This document shows, in pieces, positions 26,094-36,756 of a stretch of DNA of 64,000 nucleotides. The notes under the pieces are model-generated. The model was not told the DNA's origin. It did no database searches and saw nothing but the letters and a program-made list of their open reading frames with translations. Location of the stretch: positions 168,892 through 232,891 of the forward strand of contig NZ_VKDE01000018.1 in the NCBI RefSeq assembly GCF_007097485.1. Reading direction: 5' to 3'. The position numbers were made by a program, and so were the translations under genes. The DNA is from Carboxylicivirga sp. M1479. Lineage in GTDB: Bacteria; Bacteroidota; Bacteroidia; Bacteroidales; Marinilabiliaceae. Within the stretch, counting starts at the first letter, position 1, and each line of letters opens with the position of its first letter.

Positions 26094-26750
26094 ATGCACT
26101 ATACTAAAAATAGCATAGGAAACTACCAATCTGGTGTTGAGGTGATGTTTCGCAATAGCATTCATCAGCATGCGATTAAAGAGACCGTTACCAAGTATGG
26201 ATATAGCGAGGAGTTGCTGCGCAAGATTTATGACCTAAATAGCGATTTGTTAAAGGTTGTGGAGTCTGCGAAGTTGGCTAAGCACAAAAAGGCGGAAGTC
26301 TTTAAAAAGAAGAATGATCTATTGACAAGCGTAAAGAAAGAGTATATGCGCCATGTCAAATTAGCACGTATTGTTTTAGGTAATAACATAATGGCTGAAG
26401 AAGCTCTGGTGCTGAATGGTGCCAGAGCTCGGACGCATAAGGAGTTTGTTTTTCAAATGACAGTGTTTGTTTCAAATCTGCTTAAAAATAAAGAGTGGCT
26501 AGAGGCTTTGGGTGTGTTTAATATTAAGCAAGAAAATATAAAAGGGCTTGAGAATCATTTAAGCGACTATGCCCGTTTATCGGAATTGTGTTTAGAAGCG
26601 CAAGGGGAGGTCAAGCGTTTAACAACGCTCAAAAAGAAGATGCTAACAGAGATACAGAGTTATGTTAGTGATTATGTGAAAGTGGTAAGAATTGCCTTTG
26701 AAGAGAAGCCTAAGCTATTAATGAGCCTCGGAATAAGGGTGAAGGAATAG
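26094..26750 (+). CDS. Unrecognised helical-repeat protein, paralogue B
   Basis: A 218-residue, Lys- and Leu-rich, predicted all-helical protein, paralogous to the protein at 24935-25594. Shared features are YGYSEELL at about residues 36-43, the segment 'KLARIVLGNN' (about 83-92), a weaker 'WLEALGVFN' copy near 134-142, and the final VKVVRIAFEEKPKLLMSLGI. There is no signal peptide, no membrane segment and no catalytic motif. It is more basic than paralogue A. The start ATG is chosen as the first in frame; the shared homology begins around residue 30. It lies 292 bases before the giant adhesin gene but has no obvious link to it. Confidence 0.72.
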   Translation: MHYTKNSIGNYQSGVEVMFRNSIHQHAIKETVTKYGYSEELLRKIYDLNSDLLKVVESAKLAKHKKAEVFKKKNDLLTSVKKEYMRHVKLARIVLGNNIMAEEALVLNGARARTHKEFVFQMTVFVSNLLKNKEWLEALGVFNIKQENIKGLENHLSDYARLSELCLEAQGEVKRLTTLKKKMLTEIQSYVSDYVKVVRIAFEEKPKLLMSLGIRVKE

Positions 26751-26991
26751 TATTGAATATAATAGTGAAATAAAAAATGAACAGTATTAGTTAAAGAATG
26801 TCAAAAATGGTGTAACATCTATGCAGTGATAACGTACAAACTCTAATTGTTTTGGGGAGAGCATTCTCAGAGCCTATATATTAGAATTATTAATGCCCTT
26901 GTAATTGTCTGTATGGCAGTGTTCAAGGGTGAAGTTGGATGAGTTATTTTAAAACAAAGTATATACATATCCGGGTTACAACGCGAAAGTA

Positions 26992-26999
26992 TATTTTTG
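26992..26999 (+). promoter_or_regulatory. Putative -7 element for the adhesin operon
   Basis: TATTTTTG matches TAnnTTTG and lies 44 bases before the ATG at 27043. There is no TTG at the canonical upstream distance. The 292-base gap holds nothing else recognised. Confidence 0.5.
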
Positions 27000-27042
27000 G
27001 TGCTGTGTAGAGGGTTTGTGAAGTTGGGGACTGATATAAGCC

Positions 27043-30000
27043 ATGTTTATGAAGAAGATTAAGTTTTTAGTAGGACTTTTTGTATGCCTTTTGTTTGTGT
27101 CAAATGCGTTTGGACAGACTTACGGTGCCGGTGTTACTTCTGATGAAGAACAAGCAGAAAGAAATAAGCTATACAAGAAAGTTGATAAGCAAATAAGTCG
27201 ACAAGGAGCTATTTTAAAAGGTTGGCGAGATGTAATCACCACTTTGGAGAGGGATTATTGTTCAGCTACAACTCCTAATGATATTGTGCCGGAATCATGG
27301 CATCCTGATGCAACATCAATTGTTTGGAGAGTTTATACTTCTTCAGGCGGTGTTGAAACTGATCATCCAACATGGTTTAGTACAAGTGGTACTGGTCAGG
27401 ATACAAAGTTGCATTTTTTACCCGCCATGGTTGAGTCGTCATACCATGGCTTGCCTATAGTCGTTAGTTATGTACAGAAAGATGGTTTAGGGAATGTTCA
27501 GACCAACTACGATTATACCAGAGTTTTTCCTACTCCAACAGCTTATACAGTTGGTACGGATGGCGTTATTTGTTCAGGATTTACTTACGACATTACGTTA
27601 AGTGATTCTGAATCGGGGATGGAGTATACTTTGTATCGCGATGGAAATGTTGTAAATGTTGTTCCCGAGCCAGGTACTGGTAATGCTCTTACTTTTGTTG
27701 TAAATCAAGCAGGTGTGTACACTATGAAAGGTTTTAATCCTTCAGGTACCTCAAGTTGTGAAGCTGATATGTTAGGCAGTGCAACTTTAACTGTGCATAA
27801 CTTACCTTCTCCGGTAGCTACCAATACAAGTCCTGTATGTGAAGGTGGTTCTTTTCAATTAGAAGAAACTGTTGGTGGTTTTACAGATTACACCTGGACC
27901 GCTCCCGATGGAACTACATATAATGGACAAACCGTAACAATAGATCCCGCTCAGTTAACTGATGCCGGGACTTATACTTTAGAGGTATCTGATGCCAATA
28001 CCTGTGTTAATACTGTTACAACCGATGTGGTTGTGAATGAAACACCTGATATTACTGCAGATAATGATGGTCCTATTTGTGTCGGTAATGACTTAACGCT
28101 ATCATCTACTGTTAATGGAGGTACTGGCCCATATACTTATTCATGGACTAAAGTGCCTGATGCAACAGTTATAAGCGCCGACCCGACTTTTACGATTAAT
28201 ACCGTTGCGCTAACAGATGCAGGCGAGTACCAGTTAGTAGTAACTGATGCTAACCTTTGTGCAACTGCTGTAGCCTCAACAATTGTGGTTGTTAATGATA
28301 ATCCAACTGTTTCATTGCCAATTGGGCCAACCAACGTTTGTGAAGGTCAACCATTAACTTTAACAGCAGCCCCTGCTGGAGGTAGTGGTACATATACAAC
28401 TTTTACATGGTATCATAATGGAACTCTTATAGCTGGCCAAACAGGAATGACACTAACTGTGGATCCAACAGTGGTAGCTAATAGTGGTGCTTATACTGTA
28501 GTAGTTGAAGATAATAGTGGCTGTATAAGTGCCGAATCAGCACCTAGTATGGTTGTTGTTATCCCATTCTTTTCTCCTATCATTTCAAATGATAGTCCAA
28601 AGTGTGTGGGTGAAGATGTACAGTTAACTTGTGCCAATCCTTATGACGATTATAGTTGGACTGACCCAAGTAATACCGTTTTTAGTACAATACAGAACCC
28701 TGTTCTTTCAGCAGTCACCCTTGCTGATGCAGGTATTTATACCTTAACAGCAATCGATGGGTTTGGTTGTGTAGGAAGTGCAACAACCGAAGTGTTTGTC
28801 AATGATAATCCAATAGTTGCACCTTCTTATAATGCGCCTGTGTGTGTAGGAGGAGTTCTAACAATAGCAGCTAATGCATCAGGAGGTAGTACGGTGTTTG
28901 ATACCTATGCTTGGACTAAAGATGGTCTTCCATATGGTGGGAATACTGCTACAATTGATATTAATCCTGCTGACGTTACCGATAATGGCACTTATGGTGT
29001 TACAGTAATAGACAATAATGGATGTAGTAGTGCAGAAGTAACGGTTGTAGTAACTGTTCAACCATTGCCAATTCCAACAATTAATACAAATCCTTTACCA
29101 TCCATTACCGAAATATGCGATGGTCAAGATTTTACTTTAACCGGAGGTGGAGGTTCTGCTGGAGCAACTTATTCCTGGTTATTGCCTGATGGTAGTGTGC
29201 AGGTAGGTGCAGTACTTAATGTAGTTGCTGCAGATAAAGCTACCTATGAAGGTGCTTATGAATTAACTGTTACAGAAGGTACTTGTGTTGAAACACTGGC
29301 ACATACTGTAACAATTCATTCAAACCCAACAGCTGCTGCCAGCAATGGTGGCGATGTATGCCTTGGTGATGATATTTCATTATTAGGATTACCAGGAGCC
29401 ATGACAACTTATACCTGGACTGACGCAAGTGCTGCTGTAGTCGGTAATTTGCAAGATGTAACTGTGTCTTCTACCGCTTATGGAGTTGGTAATCATACGT
29501 TCACTCTTACAGTTATTGATGGTAATGGTTGTTCTGATGTTGCTACAACATCATTAGACGTAAGAGATGTACAGCCAATACTTAATGCATCTTCTGGAAT
29601 TACAGTTTGTGAAAACGAGAAAGTAACATTCACCGCTAGTGATGCACTTGATAACGGTACTGATACTTATTCATATGAGTTTTTTGTAAATACTCTTTCT
29701 CAGGGAATTCAGGGTGATGCTAACCCTACGATTGAAATTACAGTTACACAAGACATTGATGTTTATGTAATAATTACGAATACAACAACAGGGTGTGATA
29801 AGCAATCTGCACAAACGAGTATAACAATGAATCCTATTCCTTTGGTGGCAATAACTGCGCCATTGGCAACAGAGGAGTTTTGTGCCGATGAAGCATTTAC
29901 AATTGAAGCTACTGCAGGATTTGATCGTTATGTATTTTATAAGGGGCCTTCTGGATCTGCAAGTATATTGTATGATGGTCCACTAAATAGTTTTAATGTG

Positions 30001-33000
30001 GCAGCTGGTTTTTCTGCAACTGAAGTTATTGCAGTAGAAGCTTTTTATAATACCGGATGTTCTGCCTTTTCGAGCATTCAAACAATTACAATTAATTCAC
30101 GCCCTATACCTACTATTGTAACAGGTAACCTTACTGTTTGCGCTAATGCTACCGAAACCTATACAACAGAGTCTGGTACAGGCGAGTCTAATTGGCAGTG
30201 GAGTGTTACAGGTGGAACTATTATAGGTGTAGATAACGATTTTACAGTAGATGTTATTTGGGATGGGGCTGCACCTCATACAATCACGTTTAATTATGAT
30301 AATTCAAACGGTTGTGGTGCTGCAACGCCAAGCACTGAAAATATTACTGTTAATCCTTTACCAATTCCGAATATTACTGGTCCATCTGTGGCTTGTAATG
30401 GAACAACGCAAACTTATACAACACCTGATGTTGGTATGAGCAATTATAAATGGACTGTGAGTGCAGGTGGTACTATTGTAGGTGTTGATAATGCAGAAAG
30501 TGTTGATATTACCTGGAATACTTTTGGTACGCAAACAGTAAGTCTATCGTATACCGATACTAACCTGTGTGATGCTTCTGCACCAAGTGATTATAGTGTT
30601 GATGTACTAACTTTGCCTGCACCAATTATTACTGGTGATGATGTTGTGTGTACAACCCATACTTATACTTATTCTACTCAGCCAGGTAATAATAATTACG
30701 ATTGGCAAATTGTTGGGGGAACAATTTTAAGTGATCCTCTACTACATACAATTGAAGTTGAATGGACCAGTACTGTTGGTACTGAACAACTGAGTGTTAA
30801 TTTCGATGTGGCAGGATGTCCTGCTTCTGCTCCAGATGTTTTGCCTGTTATCGTAAGTGTTGCTCCGACCGTTTCATTTACTGGGGCACTTAATGTTTGT
30901 GCCAATGCCACTGAAATATACGAGGCAAATGTAACAGGATTAGGAGCTGGCAATTATACATGGCTTGTACAAGGTGGTTCAGTCGGAATTACAGATGATG
31001 AATCCATATCAGTTGTATGGGATGGTGCTGCACCTCATTCAGTATCGCTTAATTATGTTAATGCAAGTGGTTGTGATGCTGTTAATCCTACTGTTGAAGT
31101 AGTTACTGTAAATACAGTTGTTGCTGGATTAACTGCTAGTGCTACAACAATTTGTAGTGGAACTGATGTAACTTTTACCGCTACAGGTGGTGATACTTAT
31201 GAGTTTTATATTGACAATGTTTTACAGGTTGTACCTGATCCAACTATAAATATTTTTGTTGCCTCTGGATTAACAGATGCTCAAGTTGTTACTGTTAAGG
31301 CAATTGATGCAATTGGCTGTGAAGATACACATGCTGGAATCACAATAACAGTGAATGAAACACCTAATCCAAACATAACTTCAGGACCTGCTTCTGTGTG
31401 TCTTAATGAAGTGAGCAATTATGTTGCTGAAGGTGGTTACGTTAATTATGATTGGACTGTTGTAGGTGGAAACATCACAAGTGATCCAAACTTAAGTAAT
31501 GTAGATGTTGAATGGACAGTAGAGGGTGCCGGTTCAATTAGTGTTGTTTATGAAAGTGTAGCAGGCTGTGTTGGTGCTGAATTTACCTTGCCTGTAACAG
31601 TAAATGATTTACCTACCGTAACAACCTATGATGCAACGCCGAGTAATAATGTTATAAAAGGTACTGATATAACTTTAACCGCCACTGGTGGTGTTGAATA
31701 TGCTTTCTTTAAAATAAGTGGTGGTGTTTCTACAGAGCTACAAGCGAAAAGTGCGGTCGACAACATTGTTGTTAGTACTGAGGGACCAAGTGCAAATCCT
31801 GTACTTGTTCATAACGATATTGTTAGAGTATTGATATATAATGCTGCCGATTGTAGTGTGTCTCGCGAAATTACAATTGGTATATATGAAGGAATTAATC
31901 CATTTAATGTAATTGCTTCAGAGCCAGGACATTGTTTTGGTGAAAGTATTAGTTCTATTAGTATAGATGGTTTTCAACCAGATATAACTTACGAGCTTTT
32001 CCAAATTGGTAGCCCTGATGTTTCTTTGGGTAAAGTACTGGCTTCTGCTGGAACTGCTACTGTTAAATGGGATAATATTGTTGGCGCTAATCCAGCAGCA
32101 GAGTTCAAGGTAGTAGCTTATTACGATGGTACTCCTCCAACACCGCCTGTTGATATGAATAATACAGTTTTTGTTGAAGAGTATGCCGATCTTGGTATTT
32201 ACGATATGTCACCAACAACTGCAGTTGATGGTGCTGGTACTTGCGGTACTACAACGGAAATTACACTGTCAAATTCTGAGGTAGATGTTAATTATCAGCT
32301 ACTTAATGGTGCAACTGTTGTTGCCATTGAACCAGGTACAGGCGCTTTAATTAATTTTGGTGCACCAACCAGTGTTGGAACCTTTAGTATTAGAGCTGTA
32401 CATGCATCTACCGGATGTTCTAAAGTGATGACAGGCTCATGGGATGTTCAAGGAGATCCTGCGATTAATACTACTTTTATTGTAGAAGGTTCAAAAGATG
32501 GTAAATATTGTGATGACGGAAGTGACGTTGTAACAATTTCATTATCTGGATCGCAACTGGGTTATAATTACGAATTATATTATAATAATGCTCCTTTAGC
32601 AACACCAGTTATTGTTGCAGGAACCGATGCTGCTATTAATTTCGGAACATTCACTACAGAGGGTGATTACTCGGTAATTCTCGAAAGTAGTGGTTGTACT
32701 TATTATATGACTGGTATTGTAGAAGTTGAATTGGTTTCTATGCCAATCAAATATACACTAACTGCCAGCGATAATGGATATTACTGTGATGGTGCAGTAG
32801 ATGGTGTTATGCTTGAAATTAATGATCAACACGAAGGAATTGATTATTATGTTGTAAAAGGAAGTACCATATTAACCGAATCAGAAGTAGACAATATTCC
32901 ATTACCGATAAGTGGTAATATAAGTGGAGGTGCCTTATCATTAGGTCGCTACTTGCAGGAAGATAGCTACTTGGTTAATGCAGTAGTAGCTGGCGTAGGT

Positions 33001-35757
33001 TGTATTACACCTACCGATGCTGTAACAATCGCAGTTGTTGCCAGCCCAATGACGGTAACTTTACTTGGTGACAATTCTTTCTGCGAAGGTAGCTCGACTA
33101 ATCTATATATTAATAACCCACAAACGGATGTTGACTACGTACTCTTTAAAGATGGCATTGATGCCGGCATTCCTGGTATCCCTGATGCTACGCCTGCATC
33201 ACGAATTGATTGGAGTGTAACAGAAGGTGGAGATTATACGATAGTTGCAACAACCAATAATCCTATCGCTTGTGGACCAACTGAAAGTGCTGTTGTAACA
33301 GTTACGATGCAAGCTTTAGCAGCCGACAAAACTGTAAATGTTACCGATGGAGTTGATTGTGCCAATGGAACCGTTTTCGAAGTAGTCGCCCCTGATGCAG
33401 GTGTTACATACTATGTCAAAAATGCAGATACTGATACAAAATTAGGAGGAACTGGATTTGAAGTTATAAGCGATGGAACGGATCCATTAACATTCCCTGG
33501 AATTGCCGATAGTAATGGTAATTATACCGTAGTTGCTGAAAATGGTGGCTGTCCGAAAGATATTTTCGGTCCATACAATATTAGTATTGCAGGTGTTGTT
33601 GCTAAAAAAGCTTTAATTTATCCCGATGCTATATGTGAAGGAGATGGTGGCGTTATGCTAGGTGTTATCAATCCTGATGTTGATGTAGTGTACGAATTGT
33701 ACGTTGAAGGTAATACTGATGCTTTACAAACTGTGTCTCCACCATATTCTGATGATCCAATATTCTTTACAATGCCTGTTGTTAATGAAGGTGTTTATTA
33801 TGTGATGGGTGTTGAGTCTGCTGACCCAATAGGTGGATGTAGAAATGATATGGGTGAACACATTACTATTAAATTCAACCCTCTGCCAACTGCGTTTAAA
33901 TTAGAGGCTTCAGGTATTATTTGTGTTGATAAAGCTGACCCAAATAACATCTTAAATAGTGCTTCAATAACAGTTAGTGGTTCTCAAGTTGATTATACTT
34001 ATGCATTAGTTTATACCGATGTTGACGGAAATAAAAGTATAGTTGATAATTGGGTGGGTGATGGCTCTAAGTTCACATTCAGTGATATAAACGTTACAGG
34101 TGATTATACTGTTTATGCGAAGTCACCTAACGATTGTACATCAAGTATGGAAGGTGTAGTTATTGTAACATCACGCGACGGAGTGAGTGAACAATTAACA
34201 ACTTCTAATACGTATGCATATTGTGCAGGTGATGGAGGTGCTGAAGTTATCCTAAGCTCTCAAGAATTTGATGTTATATATGAAGTTCGTGATGATTCAG
34301 GCAACCCATTATCACCACCAGTAACTCGTGTTGGTGATAGTAGTGGAAGTCAATTATCATTCGGTTTGTTACCGGTTGGTTCTTATACAATATATGGTTA
34401 CCTCGCTGGTGGTGGTTGTGAATTGCAATTAAATGCTTTAAACAACGTTCAGGTTATTTCAGAACCAGAAGTACCTACTTTCTCGGTGCTAAACGAAAAC
34501 TATTGTTTCGGAGGTGATGGGGCAACCGTTACGGTCACCAATGCCATTGATAATGTCGGATATATGTTGCTAAATGAAGCAGGTGATGTTGTAAGTTTTG
34601 TTAATGGTACAGCTGGAGGAACAGTTGTTTTTCCTAGTAATGCAACGACTCCGACTACTGAGAATTTTTACGTGAAGGCTGTATCTTATACTACTGGTTG
34701 TGAAAGCGTAAGTGCTCCAATTAGTATAACGCAATATGATGAGCTTGAATACTTTAATATAATGGTGAATACGACCATTATTAATGAGGACGAAATAGGA
34801 GCTGCATCTGTTAATGTTGATTTATTAGGATTAACTAATTCGACAGTAGGCGTTACTTATTCTTTACTCAAAGAAGGTGTGCCGCTAATTCCTAGTAATG
34901 AAATGTTAGGTACAGGTGATAAGCTTGATTTTGGAATACAAACTGAAGGTGGTTATTATACTGTATCTGCAAGTCAATATGGTTGCAGTCGTTTAATGGC
35001 TGGTACTGTTCGTATGGAAATAAAACCTCTTGTAGCAATTGACTCCTTAGTGGCTGTTCCAAATGGTGATAATGAATTAACTGTTATAGTGCATGAAAAC
35101 GATGATTTAGAGCGAACTGTTTTAGATTTAGTTGAACCTATACCAGGTGCTAATATTAAGTTCAGCCTTGTTAACCCTGAGGTGAACCCTAATCCAGATC
35201 CACGATTAGCTGAGTTTGAATTTATTGGTGATATGGAATCAACAGTAGGGAATAAATATACTATTAATGAACTGACAGGTGAGTTGCTATTTGTTAAACG
35301 ACCAAGTTTCTATGGAAGAGATTCGATTAATTATTTGATCTATAATACTGAGCATACACACCGTTATGATCAAGCAACCGTTTACTTCTTTGTAGGAAAT
35401 GCCGATGTTGATGAGGATAATAATTTATTAATACCTAATGCATTCTCTCCAAACGGTGATAATATCAATGATTCCTTTGTTATTAGCGGAAGCTATGGTG
35501 ATGGACCAGAATCGGTATCTGAATCTAAAATTGAAGTGTTTAACCGTTGGGGTACTGTTGTATATCGCTCAAAAGGTGCTGTATATGGTAAAGACGAAGC
35601 ATGGTGGGATGGAACCTCTAATTCGGGTGCCATGGTAACCTTAGGAGAGAAGCTTCCAAGTGGAACTTACTTCTATGTGTATACTATAACAATTAATGAC
35701 TCGGAGTCTGGAACCCAAACCAAAGACTTCTCAGGTTTTATAGAATTAAGACGATAA
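27043..35757 (+). CDS. Giant secreted Ig-like repeat adhesin with T9SS type B sorting domain
   Basis: A 2904-residue surface protein. The signal peptide ends at SNAFGQ (about residue 25). About twenty immunoglobulin/PKD-like repeats of 80-100 residues span about residues 240-2640, each opening with a Cys motif such as VCEGGSF, ICVGNDL, VCEGQPL, KCVGEDV or YCDDGSD and closing with strands of the type GTYTLEV. An atypical stretch follows at about 2660-2790. The C terminus (about 2796-2904) is a gliding-motility-associated type B domain with NAFSPNGDNINDSF, IEVFNRWGTVVY, WDGT and a final FSGFIELRR. Type B cargo is exported by the type IX system and held at the surface by PorP/SprF-type proteins, one of which is encoded immediately downstream. 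Probable role: adhesion or gliding. The binding target is unknown. Confidence 0.92.
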   Translation: MFMKKIKFLVGLFVCLLFVSNAFGQTYGAGVTSDEEQAERNKLYKKVDKQISRQGAILKGWRDVITTLERDYCSATTPNDIVPESWHPDATSIVWRVYTSSGGVETDHPTWFSTSGTGQDTKLHFLPAMVESSYHGLPIVVSYVQKDGLGNVQTNYDYTRVFPTPTAYTVGTDGVICSGFTYDITLSDSESGMEYTLYRDGNVVNVVPEPGTGNALTFVVNQAGVYTMKGFNPSGTSSCEADMLGSATLTVHNLPSPVATNTSPVCEGGSFQLEETVGGFTDYTWTAPDGTTYNGQTVTIDPAQLTDAGTYTLEVSDANTCVNTVTTDVVVNETPDITADNDGPICVGNDLTLSSTVNGGTGPYTYSWTKVPDATVISADPTFTINTVALTDAGEYQLVVTDANLCATAVASTIVVVNDNPTVSLPIGPTNVCEGQPLTLTAAPAGGSGTYTTFTWYHNGTLIAGQTGMTLTVDPTVVANSGAYTVVVEDNSGCISAESAPSMVVVIPFFSPIISNDSPKCVGEDVQLTCANPYDDYSWTDPSNTVFSTIQNPVLSAVTLADAGIYTLTAIDGFGCVGSATTEVFVNDNPIVAPSYNAPVCVGGVLTIAANASGGSTVFDTYAWTKDGLPYGGNTATIDINPADVTDNGTYGVTVIDNNGCSSAEVTVVVTVQPLPIPTINTNPLPSITEICDGQDFTLTGGGGSAGATYSWLLPDGSVQVGAVLNVVAADKATYEGAYELTVTEGTCVETLAHTVTIHSNPTAAASNGGDVCLGDDISLLGLPGAMTTYTWTDASAAVVGNLQDVTVSSTAYGVGNHTFTLTVIDGNGCSDVATTSLDVRDVQPILNASSGITVCENEKVTFTASDALDNGTDTYSYEFFVNTLSQGIQGDANPTIEITVTQDIDVYVIITNTTTGCDKQSAQTSITMNPIPLVAITAPLATEEFCADEAFTIEATAGFDRYVFYKGPSGSASILYDGPLNSFNVAAGFSATEVIAVEAFYNTGCSAFSSIQTITINSRPIPTIVTGNLTVCANATETYTTESGTGESNWQWSVTGGTIIGVDNDFTVDVIWDGAAPHTITFNYDNSNGCGAATPSTENITVNPLPIPNITGPSVACNGTTQTYTTPDVGMSNYKWTVSAGGTIVGVDNAESVDITWNTFGTQTVSLSYTDTNLCDASAPSDYSVDVLTLPAPIITGDDVVCTTHTYTYSTQPGNNNYDWQIVGGTILSDPLLHTIEVEWTSTVGTEQLSVNFDVAGCPASAPDVLPVIVSVAPTVSFTGALNVCANATEIYEANVTGLGAGNYTWLVQGGSVGITDDESISVVWDGAAPHSVSLNYVNASGCDAVNPTVEVVTVNTVVAGLTASATTICSGTDVTFTATGGDTYEFYIDNVLQVVPDPTINIFVASGLTDAQVVTVKAIDAIGCEDTHAGITITVNETPNPNITSGPASVCLNEVSNYVAEGGYVNYDWTVVGGNITSDPNLSNVDVEWTVEGAGSISVVYESVAGCVGAEFTLPVTVNDLPTVTTYDATPSNNVIKGTDITLTATGGVEYAFFKISGGVSTELQAKSAVDNIVVSTEGPSANPVLVHNDIVRVLIYNAADCSVSREITIGIYEGINPFNVIASEPGHCFGESISSISIDGFQPDITYELFQIGSPDVSLGKVLASAGTATVKWDNIVGANPAAEFKVVAYYDGTPPTPPVDMNNTVFVEEYADLGIYDMSPTTAVDGAGTCGTTTEITLSNSEVDVNYQLLNGATVVAIEPGTGALINFGAPTSVGTFSIRAVHASTGCSKVMTGSWDVQGDPAINTTFIVEGSKDGKYCDDGSDVVTISLSGSQLGYNYELYYNNAPLATPVIVAGTDAAINFGTFTTEGDYSVILESSGCTYYMTGIVEVELVSMPIKYTLTASDNGYYCDGAVDGVMLEINDQHEGIDYYVVKGSTILTESEVDNIPLPISGNISGGALSLGRYLQEDSYLVNAVVAGVGCITPTDAVTIAVVASPMTVTLLGDNSFCEGSSTNLYINNPQTDVDYVLFKDGIDAGIPGIPDATPASRIDWSVTEGGDYTIVATTNNPIACGPTESAVVTVTMQALAADKTVNVTDGVDCANGTVFEVVAPDAGVTYYVKNADTDTKLGGTGFEVISDGTDPLTFPGIADSNGNYTVVAENGGCPKDIFGPYNISIAGVVAKKALIYPDAICEGDGGVMLGVINPDVDVVYELYVEGNTDALQTVSPPYSDDPIFFTMPVVNEGVYYVMGVESADPIGGCRNDMGEHITIKFNPLPTAFKLEASGIICVDKADPNNILNSASITVSGSQVDYTYALVYTDVDGNKSIVDNWVGDGSKFTFSDINVTGDYTVYAKSPNDCTSSMEGVVIVTSRDGVSEQLTTSNTYAYCAGDGGAEVILSSQEFDVIYEVRDDSGNPLSPPVTRVGDSSGSQLSFGLLPVGSYTIYGYLAGGGCELQLNALNNVQVISEPEVPTFSVLNENYCFGGDGATVTVTNAIDNVGYMLLNEAGDVVSFVNGTAGGTVVFPSNATTPTTENFYVKAVSYTTGCESVSAPISITQYDELEYFNIMVNTTIINEDEIGAASVNVDLLGLTNSTVGVTYSLLKEGVPLIPSNEMLGTGDKLDFGIQTEGGYYTVSASQYGCSRLMAGTVRMEIKPLVAIDSLVAVPNGDNELTVIVHENDDLERTVLDLVEPIPGANIKFSLVNPEVNPNPDPRLAEFEFIGDMESTVGNKYTINELTGELLFVKRPSFYGRDSINYLIYNTEHTHRYDQATVYFFVGNADVDEDNNLLIPNAFSPNGDNINDSFVISGSYGDGPESVSESKIEVFNRWGTVVYRSKGAVYGKDEAWWDGTSNSGAMVTLGEKLPSGTYFYVYTITINDSESGTQTKDFSGFIELRR

Positions 35758-36702
35758 ATGATTTTTATTATGAGAAATCTAATTCCTATACTGTTATTAC
35801 TGGTACTTGCTTTGGGTGTAAAGGCTCAAAACCAAGCCCAGTATAACCACTATATATCCAACCAAGGGGTACTTAATCCTGCTTATAATGGTACTCGCGA
35901 TGTTATTAGTGGCCTAGTTATACATCGAAGCCAATGGGTAGGTATGGATAATGCACCCATGAATCAGGCAATCAACGTACATGGTCCCATTGAAGACACT
36001 AATTTAGGTGTTGGGGTTGTGTTGGAGAATGATCGCTTGGGCTTCTCAAATAACTTTAGTTTTATGGGTGCAGGATCCTATAAACTAAAAATGGGGCGCA
36101 ATGAATTTTTAGCTTTAGGTCTTCAGGTTGGAGTTTCGTCGAGTGTATATGATGGTACGCAGGCTATTACCAATGTATACGGTGACCCGATGTTTTTGCG
36201 TAAAGAGTCGGTTTTAGGCTTTAATTTTGGTATTGGTGCCTACTATTATGGTGATAACTATTTTGCTGGATTCTCTATTCCACGCTTTTTTTCTCCAACT
36301 TTTGATGAGGCAACAGAAAACGATGGCAAATTTAAGAATACTGTTGAATTTGGAAATTTACACTCGTATTGGTATGGTGGATATATATTTGATTGGGGAG
36401 AAGTTAAGGTAAAGCCTACCGCATTAATTCGAACTGTAGTTGGGGCACCACTAACTTTTGATGTATCATGTAATGTTCTGCTAGCAGAACGAATTTGGGT
36501 TGGCGCTTCGTATCGAAGTATTTCTGAGGTCGTATTATTATCCGAATTTGTAATTAACCGTCAGTGGAGTGTGCGTTACTCCTTCGACTATTCATTATCA
36601 CAATTGAGTAATTATGGTCAGTTTGGATCCCATGAAATTGGTTTACAGTTTGATTTCTCGTTTAATAAACGGGCAGGAATGCGCTCTATCAGGTATTTCT
36701 AA
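35758..36702 (+). CDS. PorP/SprF-family outer-membrane protein
   Basis: A 314-residue protein (ATG at 35758, directly after the adhesin stop; ATG at 35770 is an alternative and makes a tidier signal peptide ending VKAQ). The mature part starts with NQAQYNHYISNQGVLNPAYNG, which is the signature region of PorP/SprF proteins, and continues as amphipathic beta strands of an outer-membrane barrel with a C-terminal 'IGLQFDFSF' strand. Family members are needed for secretion or surface attachment of type B T9SS cargo such as SprB. The immediate linkage to a type B adhesin makes that protein its likely client. Confidence 0.93.
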   Translation: MIFIMRNLIPILLLLVLALGVKAQNQAQYNHYISNQGVLNPAYNGTRDVISGLVIHRSQWVGMDNAPMNQAINVHGPIEDTNLGVGVVLENDRLGFSNNFSFMGAGSYKLKMGRNEFLALGLQVGVSSSVYDGTQAITNVYGDPMFLRKESVLGFNFGIGAYYYGDNYFAGFSIPRFFSPTFDEATENDGKFKNTVEFGNLHSYWYGGYIFDWGEVKVKPTALIRTVVGAPLTFDVSCNVLLAERIWVGASYRSISEVVLLSEFVINRQWSVRYSFDYSLSQLSNYGQFGSHEIGLQFDFSFNKRAGMRSIRYF

Positions 36703-36756
36703 TGTTACGACCTGAGATTATTATAGACATGAACTATTGATAAAACATTTTAACCG

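Noticed and set aside
27836..34560. Separate small genes in other frames within the adhesin gene
   Set aside because: All are shadows of the repeated Ig-like coding sequence; the single 2904-codon frame is continuous and ends in a complete T9SS domain.
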